From contig JABGOT010000122.1 of NCBI GenBank assembly GCA_018648985.1, positions 5,761-10,788 on the forward strand: 5,028 bases of DNA, in the 5' to 3' direction. The notes under the pieces were generated by a model. It was not told the DNA's origin and made no database searches. It saw only the letters and a list, made by a program, of their open reading frames with translations. Origin of the DNA: Candidatus Ruthturnera sp. (lineage in GTDB: Bacteria; Pseudomonadota; Gammaproteobacteria; PS1; Pseudothioglobaceae). Below, in pieces: positions 1-5,028 of this stretch (position 1 is the first letter of the stretch; each line of letters starts with the position of its first letter). The position numbers were made by a program, and so were the translations under genes.

Positions 1-1601
1 TTACTTTCTCAATGTTTATGCTGGTAATGAGTAATAACTTTATGCAGCTGTTCTTCGGTTGGGAGGCAGTAGGCTTGGTTTCTTATTTATTGATTGGTTT
101 TTGGCATCACAAAGAATCAGCTGTCGAGGCTAACTTAAAAGCTTTCTTGGTTAACCGTGTTGGTGATTTTGGTTTCTTATTAGGTATTGGCCTAGTATTG
201 GCTTTTAGCGGTTCATTAGATTACATGGAAGTATTTTCAAGCTTAGACAAGGTTGTGGGTCAGTCACTATGGGGTGCAGACTTAATTACCGTTATTTGCC
301 TATTATTATTTGTAGGTGCGATGGGTAAATCAGCACAAGTGCCACTCCATGTTTGGTTGCCAGGTTCAATGGAAGGTCCAACACCAATTTCAGCATTGAT
401 TCACGCAGCAACCATGGTAACAGCCGGTATCTTTATGGTGTCACGCATGTCGCCAATGTTTGAGCTAAGCGACGTGGCATTGACTGTAGTAATGGTGATT
501 GGTGCGATTACCGCCTTGTTTATGGGTTTATTGGGTATCGTACAAAACGACATTAAAAAAGTGGTGGCTTATTCCACCCTATCTCAGCTTGGTTATATGA
601 CAGTTGCTTTAGGTGTGAGCGCTTACTCAGTAGCGATTTTCCATCTAATGACACACGCTTTCTTTAAAGCATTGCTATTCTTAGGTGCGGGTTCAGTAAT
701 CGTGGCTATGCATCACGAGCAGGACATTCGTAAAATGGGTGGCTTGCGCAAGAAAATGCCAATCACTTATTGGACAGGCTTGATTGGCACTTTGGCTTTG
801 ATTGGTTTCCCAGGGTTTGCAGGCTTCTATTCGAAAGACATGATTATTGAGGCAGTGCATTTCTCATCACTACCGTATGCAGACTGGGTTTATTACGCGG
901 TTGTGGCTGGTGTATTTATTACGGCGTTCTATTCATTCAGAATGTTCTTCTTGGTGTTTCATGGCGAATCACGTGTCGATCCTCATACTGAGGAGCACTT
1001 GCACGAATCAGCCCCATCAATTACTTTCCCATTAATTGCCTTAGCGATTCCTTCGGCGGTTATTGGTTACTTAACCATTGACCCAATGTTGTTTAACGGT
1101 TGGTTGGATAATGCCATTACTATTGACGCTGCTAAGCATGCATCGATGACTGAGTTATCTAAGATGTTCCACGGTGCAGCTGCAATGATTCCTCACGCTG
1201 TATATACCGTACCATTTTGGATGATGGTGGGTGGTATTGCAGCAGCTTGGGTATTCTCACTGTATCGTACACAGTGGGCTACTTGGGTACAGTCTAAGTT
1301 CCAAGGTATTAATTACATTTTAGAGTCTCTATACGGTTTTGATCGTTTTAATGAGATTGTCTTTGTTAGCGGTATTAAGAAGCTGGGTAATTTCTTGTGG
1401 AAGGTGTCCGATGCAGGGTTAATCGACAAAATGGTGGTTAATGGCAGTGCGAGAATGGTTGGTTTCATTGGCTCAGTTGTTCGCCCAATTCAAACAGGCT
1501 ATGTTTATCATTATGCTTTCTTTATGATTTTCAGCTTATTAATTATTTTAACTTGGGTGCTGTTTGCCGGCGATAACCCACTATTACAAATCGAGTTTTA
1601 A
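1..1601 (+). CDS. nuoL: NADH:quinone oxidoreductase (complex I) subunit L, 5'-partial
   Basis: NuoL is the distal antiporter-like proton-pumping subunit of the complex I membrane arm, in the inner membrane. The frame is open to the window edge (Thr-Phe-Ser precede the ATG at 12), so that ATG is internal. By comparison with E. coli NuoL about 120 N-terminal residues lie upstream. Counting from the ATG at 12, visible landmarks are GWEAVG with the TM5 glutamate E18 (E. coli E144), GKSAQVPLHVWLP with K106 (K229), the HLMTHAFFK block with H211, H215 and K219 (H334, H338, K342), and GFYSKD with K275 (K399). The C-terminal ~130 residues fit the long lateral helix and the final anchoring TM helix, ending in an acidic-aromatic tail. 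The estimated full length of ~650 residues exceeds E. coli's 613 but is usual for this beta/gamma type. The TAA stop is 2 nt before nuoM, so the genes are surely cotranscribed. Residue equivalences are from remembered E. coli sequence. Confidence 0.97.
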   Translation, partial: TFSMFMLVMSNNFMQLFFGWEAVGLVSYLLIGFWHHKESAVEANLKAFLVNRVGDFGFLLGIGLVLAFSGSLDYMEVFSSLDKVVGQSLWGADLITVICLLLFVGAMGKSAQVPLHVWLPGSMEGPTPISALIHAATMVTAGIFMVSRMSPMFELSDVALTVVMVIGAITALFMGLLGIVQNDIKKVVAYSTLSQLGYMTVALGVSAYSVAIFHLMTHAFFKALLFLGAGSVIVAMHHEQDIRKMGGLRKKMPITYWTGLIGTLALIGFPGFAGFYSKDMIIEAVHFSSLPYADWVYYAVVAGVFITAFYSFRMFFLVFHGESRVDPHTEEHLHESAPSITFPLIALAIPSAVIGYLTIDPMLFNGWLDNAITIDAAKHASMTELSKMFHGAAAMIPHAVYTVPFWMMVGGIAAAWVFSLYRTQWATWVQSKFQGINYILESLYGFDRFNEIVFVSGIKKLGNFLWKVSDAGLIDKMVVNGSARMVGFIGSVVRPIQTGYVYHYAFFMIFSLLIILTWVLFAGDNPLLQIEF

Positions 1602-1603
1602 TT

Positions 1604-3103
1604 ATGGAATTATTAAGCTTATTAATTTGGTTGCCAATTTTAGGCGGTGCACTGGTTATCTTTGTTGGTAACGAACGCGCTGATACGGCTCGTTGGTTAA
1701 GTGTGGCAATTTCAGTATTGGTATTTGTGATGTCGTTAAGCCTTTATACCGGCTTTGATAGTACAACCCATTTAATGCAGTTTGTTGAAAAAGCCTCATG
1801 GATTTCACAATTTAATATCAACTATCATATTGGTGTTGATGGTATTTCAATGCCGCTGATTATCTTAACAACGTTCTCAACCATCTTAGTGTTGATTGCC
1901 GGTTGGGAAGTGATTCAAAAAAGAACAGCGCATTATATGGCGGCATTCTTAATGATGGAAGGCTTAATTATTGGTGTATTCTCATCACTAGATGCAATTC
2001 TTTTCTACGCTTTTTGGGAGGCATCACTGATTCCAATGTTATTGATTATCGGTATTTGGGGCGGCGATAACCGTGTTTATGCAGCAGTGAAGTTTTTCTT
2101 GTACACCTTCTTAGGTTCAGTATTTATGCTGGTGTCTTTGATTTACATGTACAACAAAGGTGGCTCGTTCTCAATTTTAGACATGCACAACTTAAGCTTA
2201 ACCGCTACTGAGCAAGCGTGGATTTTCTGGGCATTCTTTATGGCCTTTGCGGTTAAAGTGCCAATGTTCCCAGTACACACTTGGTTGCCAGATGCACACG
2301 TACAAGCGCCGACTGGTGGTTCTGTGATACTAGCAGCCATCATGTTGAAGATGGGTGGCTATGGTTTCTTCCGTTTTTCATTGCCGATTACGCCAGACGC
2401 ATCTTTACAATTTTCAGACGTAGTTATTGCTTTATCACTGATTGCTATTGTTTATATTGGTTTTGTTGCACTCGTACAACGTGACATGAAGAAGCTCATT
2501 GCTTATTCATCAATCTCACACATGGGTTTTGTAACCCTTGGTGTGTTTGCTTTATTTTTGGCCTACAAGCCAGACTCTGCAGAAGGTGCATTACTTGGTC
2601 TTGAAGGTGCGATGGTGCAGATGATTTCACACGGTTTTATTTCAGCTGCGATGTTCTTGGTAGTAGGTGTGTTGTATGACCGCTTGCATTCTAGAGAGAT
2701 ATCTACTTACGGTGGTGTGATTAACTCAATGCCGAAGTTTACTGGTTTTGCAGTGTTGTTCGCCATGGCGAATGCCGGCTTGCCAGGTACCTCGGGTTTT
2801 GTTGGTGAGTTTATGGTGATCTTAGCTGCCGTACAAGCTAACATTTGGTATGCAGTATTGGCAGCGACAACGCTAATCGTTGGTGCGGCTTATACCTTGT
2901 GGATGGTCAAGCGCGTATTCTGGGGTCCAATTACCAACCCTGCAGTAGAAACTTTAAATGATATTAATGGTCGTGAGTTCTTTATTTTGGCAACTTTAGC
3001 AGTTGCAGTATTGGTGATGGGTTTGTATCCACAACCAGTGATTGAAGTCATGCACGCATCGATTGACCACTTATTAAATCAAGCATTAACGTCTAAATTA
3101 TGA
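1604..3103 (+). CDS. nuoM: NADH:quinone oxidoreductase (complex I) subunit M
   Basis: NuoM is the middle antiporter-like subunit of the complex I membrane arm, which couples quinone reduction to proton translocation. The 499-residue product is full length (E. coli 509) and hydrophobic throughout, consistent with 14 TM helices. Family landmarks are present: FWEASLIPM with E139 (E. coli E144), AVKVPMFPVHTWLPDAH with K218 (K234), IMLKMGGYG with K249 (K265), KKLIAYSSISHMGFV, MISHGFISAAMF, and GFVGEFM with E402 (E407), the acidic residue that replaces the TM12 lysine of NuoL and NuoN. The ATG lies 2 nt after the nuoL stop, with only a weak purine patch (CGAG) about 8 nt upstream, so translation probably depends on coupling to nuoL. 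The stop overlaps the nuoN start. No disruption or missing channel residue is seen. The shadow frames inside it have no independent support. Confidence 0.98.
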   Translation: MELLSLLIWLPILGGALVIFVGNERADTARWLSVAISVLVFVMSLSLYTGFDSTTHLMQFVEKASWISQFNINYHIGVDGISMPLIILTTFSTILVLIAGWEVIQKRTAHYMAAFLMMEGLIIGVFSSLDAILFYAFWEASLIPMLLIIGIWGGDNRVYAAVKFFLYTFLGSVFMLVSLIYMYNKGGSFSILDMHNLSLTATEQAWIFWAFFMAFAVKVPMFPVHTWLPDAHVQAPTGGSVILAAIMLKMGGYGFFRFSLPITPDASLQFSDVVIALSLIAIVYIGFVALVQRDMKKLIAYSSISHMGFVTLGVFALFLAYKPDSAEGALLGLEGAMVQMISHGFISAAMFLVVGVLYDRLHSREISTYGGVINSMPKFTGFAVLFAMANAGLPGTSGFVGEFMVILAAVQANIWYAVLAATTLIVGAAYTLWMVKRVFWGPITNPAVETLNDINGREFFILATLAVAVLVMGLYPQPVIEVMHASIDHLLNQALTSKL

Positions 3104-4554
3104 TGAATACTTTCCAATTTGATACAGCGTCGTTACTGGTAGCTTTGCCAGAAATCTTTTTATTAAGTGCAATTGTCGTGGTGCTGTTGTTAGATCTTTT
3201 CTTAACCAAAGGATTTAAACAGGTTACTTACTACTTAACGCAAATCAGTTTGTTTATTACTGGGCTACTGGCTTTTAATTTAATCGGCCATCCAGAAACA
3301 GTCATTTTTAGCAATTCATTCGTATTGGATGATATGGCTTCAGTATTCAAAGTCTTTATGATGGGCTCAGCCATGGTGGCGATGGTGTACTCGCGTCACT
3401 ATTTAACCCAGCATGATTTATTCAGGGGTGAATACTTTGTCTTGGTATTATTATCAATACTCGGCATGATGGTGATGGTGTCGGGCTATAGTTTGTTAAC
3501 CTTGTATCTAGGTCTTGAGATTTTATCTTTGTCGTTATATACGCTTATTGCTATTGCACGTAAGCGATCAGGTGCAATTGAAGCAGCACTTAAATACTTT
3601 GTACTAGGTGCGATTGCATCAGGCTTATTGCTTTACGGTATGAGCATGATTTACGGTATTAGCGGCAGTCTTAATATTAGCGAAATTTCAGCATTTGCTT
3701 CAGATGCAAATCTAGCCTCAAGAGAAACACTAATCATTAATTTCGGCCTAGTGTTCTTGGTGATTGGTATTGCCTTTAAACTCGGTGCAGTACCATTCCA
3801 CATGTGGGTGCCAGATGTTTATCAGGGCTCACCAACTTCGGTAACGATGTTCATCTCAACTGTGCCAAAGATTGCCGCTGTTGCGATGTTGGTGCGTTTA
3901 TTGGTTGATGGTCTGGGCGCAATGCACCCTTATTGGTCAGATCTATTTATGATCTTAGCATTATTATCGATTGCACTTGGCTCTGTTGTGGCATTGATGC
4001 AGACTAATATCAAGCGCATGCTGGCGTATTCAACGATCTCTCATGTTGGTTTTGTGATGTTAGGTTTTGTCACTGGTGTGATTACCGGTTATGGTGCGGC
4101 CACGTTCTACATCTTGGTGTATGTACTCATGAGTTTGGCGGCGTTTGGTGTAATCATTCTACTTAATAAGAAAGGCTTTGAAGCGGAAGAGATCTCTGAC
4201 TATAAAGGCTTAAGTAAGAGCTCCCCTTGGTTTGCGTTGATGATGCTGGCAGTCATGTTATCCATGGCAGGTGTGCCGCCGTTTATTGGTTTTTATTCAA
4301 AATTCTTTATCCTTCAGCAAGTAATCTCAGCTGGCTTTGTAACCGTGGCTATTATTGCAGTGGTCTTCGCTGTGATTAGTGCTTATTACTATTTGCAGAT
4401 TATCAAGTCAATGTACTTTAATGATGCCGATCAAGAGTTGACTATTGCCGCACCGATGGACATGAAACTTGTGTTGTCGATTAATGCTACATTAATCTTA
4501 GTGGTTGGCTTATTCCCAGACTTCTGGATGAAGCTTGCGCTTTCGTTGTTCTAG
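3100..4554 (+). CDS. nuoN: NADH:quinone oxidoreductase (complex I) subunit N
   Basis: NuoN is the antiporter-like subunit closest to the peripheral arm and normally the last gene of the nuo operon. The 484-residue hydrophobic product matches the usual length (about 485) and should have 14 TM helices. Landmarks are LGLEILSLSLY with E140 (TM5 glutamate), AFKLGAVPFHMWVPDVYQGS with K227 (E. coli K217), STVPKIAAVAML with K257 (K247), RMLAYSTISHVGFVML, and GFYSKF with K401 (K395). The junction with nuoM reads ATGATGA: the ATG at 3100 overlaps the nuoM TGA by 4 nt, and a second in-frame ATG at 3103 overlaps it by 1 nt. Neither has a Shine-Dalgarno sequence, so the start could be either, differing by one Met, and translation is likely by termination-reinitiation coupling. 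The gene ends in TAG with no obvious terminator before the next gene 45 nt downstream. Confidence 0.98.
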   Translation: MMNTFQFDTASLLVALPEIFLLSAIVVVLLLDLFLTKGFKQVTYYLTQISLFITGLLAFNLIGHPETVIFSNSFVLDDMASVFKVFMMGSAMVAMVYSRHYLTQHDLFRGEYFVLVLLSILGMMVMVSGYSLLTLYLGLEILSLSLYTLIAIARKRSGAIEAALKYFVLGAIASGLLLYGMSMIYGISGSLNISEISAFASDANLASRETLIINFGLVFLVIGIAFKLGAVPFHMWVPDVYQGSPTSVTMFISTVPKIAAVAMLVRLLVDGLGAMHPYWSDLFMILALLSIALGSVVALMQTNIKRMLAYSTISHVGFVMLGFVTGVITGYGAATFYILVYVLMSLAAFGVIILLNKKGFEAEEISDYKGLSKSSPWFALMMLAVMLSMAGVPPFIGFYSKFFILQQVISAGFVTVAIIAVVFAVISAYYYLQIIKSMYFNDADQELTIAAPMDMKLVLSINATLILVVGLFPDFWMKLALSLF

Positions 4555-4564
4555 CGCGTATATT
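4535..4564 (+). promoter_or_regulatory. possible weak sigma-70 promoter for the RRM gene
   Basis: A TTGCGC (4535-4540, three of six matches to the -35 consensus) and a TATATT (4559-4564, five of six matches to the -10) are separated by 18 nt. They straddle the end of nuoN. Initiation about 7 nt downstream would give a leader of roughly 30 nt before the RRM start codon. The -35 match is poor and AT-rich DNA gives such pairs by chance, so readthrough from nuo may be the only source of RRM mRNA. Confidence 0.25.
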
Positions 4565-4599
4565 CCATACTTTGTACTAGTTAAAAAAAACATTAGAAA

Positions 4600-4851
4600 A
4601 TGAAAATTTTAATCAGAAATCTTCCTCGCGCATTGTCAGAAGGTGAGCTTGAAGAATTATTCAAAGTTTATGGCGATGTGCAGTCTTGCACTCTAATATT
4701 AGATAAAGCAACCGGCGACTCTAAAGGCTTTGGCTTTGTTGAAATTGCAAAAGTTGGTGATGCAAAGGCAGCAATACAAGGTCTTAATGGCAAGCCAATC
4801 AATGGCAACAAAATCAGAGTTAAAAAAGCAGAAATTAGTACAACTAAATAG
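4600..4851 (+). CDS. single-RRM RNA-binding protein (83 residues)
   Basis: This is a small cytoplasmic protein made of one RNA recognition motif (RRM) domain. The expected beta-alpha-beta-beta-alpha-beta pattern can be read off: beta1 at residues 2-6, helix 13-24, beta2 27-34, beta3 42-49, helix 53-62, beta4 71-76. RNP1 is KGFGFVEI (42-49) with both RNA-stacking aromatics F44 and F46. RNP2 is ILIRNL (3-8), where the usual aromatic second residue is Leu. The ending is basic (IRVKKAE) with no Gly-rich tail, unlike many cyanobacterial Rbp proteins. It resembles the short RRM proteins found in many gammaproteobacteria, whose RNA targets are poorly known; no specific target can be inferred. The ATG at 4600 is the only sensible start: an in-frame TAG lies two codons upstream (4594-4596). 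No Shine-Dalgarno is seen; the leader is A-rich with an A8 run at 4583-4590. The gene sits 45 nt after nuoN without an intervening terminator and has its own terminator downstream. Confidence 0.93.
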   Translation: MKILIRNLPRALSEGELEELFKVYGDVQSCTLILDKATGDSKGFGFVEIAKVGDAKAAIQGLNGKPINGNKIRVKKAEISTTK

Positions 4852-4856
4852 TCATT

Positions 4857-4879
4857 TAAGAAATTTCCGAAATTTTTTA
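4857..4879 (+). repeat. AT-only inverted repeat just after the RRM stop
   Basis: Positions 4857-4866 can pair with 4870-4879 to form a 10-bp stem around a CCG triloop, with one G-U pair (4860/4876) and no G-C pairs. The 3' arm contains a run of six T, so it slightly resembles a terminator, but the T run is inside the stem and the stem is weak. It starts 5 nt after the RRM stop codon. It is better viewed as a 3'-UTR fold, possibly a chance product of AT-rich sequence. Confidence 0.3.
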
Positions 4880-4885
4880 CAAGTA

Positions 4886-4904
4886 TTATAAGCAAGGCTT
4901 GTAA
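4886..4904 (+). repeat. hairpin with GC-AAG-GC apex
   Basis: Positions 4886-4893 pair with 4897-4904 as an 8-bp stem with one G-U pair (4889/4901), closed by an AAG triloop. The 3' arm, CTTGTAA (4898-4904), is also a perfect complement of TTACAAG at 4877-4883, giving an alternative 7-bp stem with a 14-nt loop, so two mutually exclusive folds exist. No T tract follows, so it is not an intrinsic terminator. Its apex, AAGCAAGGCTT (4890-4900), recurs at the apex of the hairpin at 4967-4991. Its role is unknown. Confidence 0.45.
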
Positions 4905-4913
4905 CCATCATTT

Positions 4914-4937
4914 AATTGGCCAAACCAGCCAATTTTT
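4914..4937 (+). terminator. intrinsic (rho-independent) terminator after the RRM gene
   Basis: AATTGGC (4914-4920) pairs perfectly with GCCAATT (4928-4934) across a 7-nt loop, and the 3' arm runs directly into a T tract (TTTTT, 4933-4937). The stem is GC-rich at the loop end and AT at the base, the classic arrangement for the + strand. It lies 62 nt past the RRM stop and is the first convincing terminator after nuoN, so it probably ends both the RRM transcript and nuo readthrough. On the - strand the stem is not followed by a T run, so it looks unidirectional. Confidence 0.75.
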
Positions 4938-4961
4938 CATTAAAAAACAAATGTTTATAAT
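4934..4961 (+). promoter_or_regulatory. putative sigma-70 promoter directly behind the terminator
   Basis: A perfect -10 hexamer, TATAAT, is at 4956-4961. A TTTTCA at 4934-4939 (four of six matches to TTGACA) is 16 nt upstream of it. An A-rich spacer with an A6 run at 4942-4947 lies between. Initiation would be expected near 4967-4968, at the first base of the 11-bp hairpin described next. The -35 overlaps the terminator's T tract. A new transcription unit starting here makes sense after a terminator, but the AT-rich composition makes chance matches possible and no downstream gene is visible. Confidence 0.42.
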
Positions 4962-4966
4962 GGTTT

Positions 4967-4991
4967 AAGAGGAAAGCAAGGCTTTCCTCTT
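4967..4991 (+). repeat. strong 11-bp hairpin at the predicted transcript start
   Basis: AAGAGGAAAGC (4967-4977) is perfectly complementary to GCTTTCCTCTT (4981-4991), with an AAG triloop (4978-4980). This is the longest perfect stem among the structures described here. Only three T (4990-4992) end the descending arm before TAGAAAA, so it would be a poor intrinsic terminator on the + strand, and on the - strand it is followed by AAACC. Its position fits a 5'-terminal stem-loop on a transcript from the TATAAT at 4956, either a structured mRNA leader or the first stem of a small RNA. A degenerate second terminator is the alternative. Confidence 0.55.
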
Positions 4992-4995
4992 TAGA

Positions 4996-5009
4996 AAATA
5001 AGCTTATTT
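4996..5009 (+). repeat. 14-bp perfect palindrome, possible operator
   Basis: AAATAAGCTTATTT is a perfect, gapless dyad, a form more typical of a dimeric DNA-binding protein site than of an RNA hairpin. It is nested in a wider inverted repeat, TTAGAAA (4991-4997) with TTTCTAA (5016-5022). An alternative small hairpin, TTAT/ATAA around a TTCG loop (5004-5015), overlaps it. The palindrome would lie about 30-40 nt downstream of the putative start near 4967. AT-rich palindromes arise by chance fairly easily, so a regulatory role is only a suggestion. Confidence 0.3.
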
Positions 5010-5028
5010 CGATAATTTCTAATATTTT

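Noticed and set aside
12..14. ATG at 12 as the true nuoL start
   Set aside because: The frame is open upstream to the window edge, and the product from 12 would lack the N-terminal helices found in all NuoL proteins. The residues just before it (Thr-Phe-Ser) also match the family.
847..1035. 62-codon + strand open frame inside nuoL
   Set aside because: It lies wholly within nuoL in another frame, its product shows no recognisable domain, and it has no ribosome-binding site. It is a shadow frame.
2143..2343. 66-codon - strand open frame inside nuoM
   Set aside because: It is antisense to conserved nuoM coding sequence, with no promoter or recognisable product.
2281..2484. 67-codon + strand open frame inside nuoM
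   Set aside because: It is an alternate frame of the conserved TM7-TM10 part of NuoM, with a Cys/Trp/Phe-rich composition typical of frame-shifted membrane protein code.
1604..4554. Similarity among nuoL, nuoM and nuoN as a possible recent duplication
   Set aside because: The shared motifs (VPxHxWLP-like and AYSxxSxxG) reflect ancient antiporter paralogy common to all complex I, not a local event.
4568..4580. Small TAC/GTA hairpin and ACTAGT palindrome between nuoN and the RRM gene as a terminator
   Set aside because: The stem is only 3 bp and is followed by an A run rather than a T run on the + strand, so it would not terminate transcription.
4668..4895. 75-codon - strand open frame opposite the RRM gene
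   Set aside because: It mostly mirrors the RRM coding sequence, which has clear RNP motifs on the + strand. The antisense product resembles no family I recognise.
4922..4966. Terminator loop AAACCA (4922-4927) complementary to TGGTTT (4961-4966), possible long-range pairing
   Set aside because: Only 6 bp, in low-complexity sequence, and the second element lies beyond the terminator, so both would rarely be on one transcript.
4852..5028. CRISPR array, tRNA, or mobile-element end in the terminal intergenic region
   Set aside because: The repeated 11-mer occurs only twice as hairpin tips, no cloverleaf can be drawn, and there is no transposase fragment or target-site duplication.

Overview
This window is the 3' end of a respiratory complex I (nuo) operon, followed by a small RNA-binding-protein gene and a short, structure-rich intergenic stretch that runs to the window edge. 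All genes are on the + strand. The protein sequences look proteobacterial, most like the gamma/beta type of 14-subunit NADH:quinone oxidoreductase. The DNA is moderately AT-rich (roughly 40% GC by eye). A marine or sulfur-oxidising gammaproteobacterium would fit, but that is a guess, because no taxonomic marker gene is present.

Positions 1-4554 hold nuoL (5' end missing), nuoM and nuoN, the three antiporter-like proton-pumping subunits of the membrane arm. They are packed as tightly as possible: 2 nt between nuoL and nuoM, and a 4-nt overlap between nuoM and nuoN. The known proton-channel glutamates and lysines are present in all three, and no frameshift or in-frame stop is seen. This part is ordinary core metabolism.

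Positions 4555-4599 are a short spacer with no terminator hairpin and a possible weak promoter. It leads into an 83-residue single-RRM RNA-binding protein (4600-4851), which could be cotranscribed with nuo.

Positions 4852-5028 carry no gene but are dense with dyad symmetry. There is an AT-only stem, a GC-capped hairpin, a convincing intrinsic terminator (4914-4937), a possible sigma-70 promoter with a perfect TATAAT, an 11-bp perfect hairpin starting about where that promoter would initiate, and a 14-bp palindrome. Two of the hairpins share an identical 11-nt apex, AAGCAAGGCTT. The most plausible reading is the end of the RRM transcript followed by the start of a new transcription unit (a structured leader or a small RNA) cut off by the window. 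I see no defence system, mobile element, CRISPR array or other clearly new system here; the second-look material is confined to the last 180 bases and the RRM gene.
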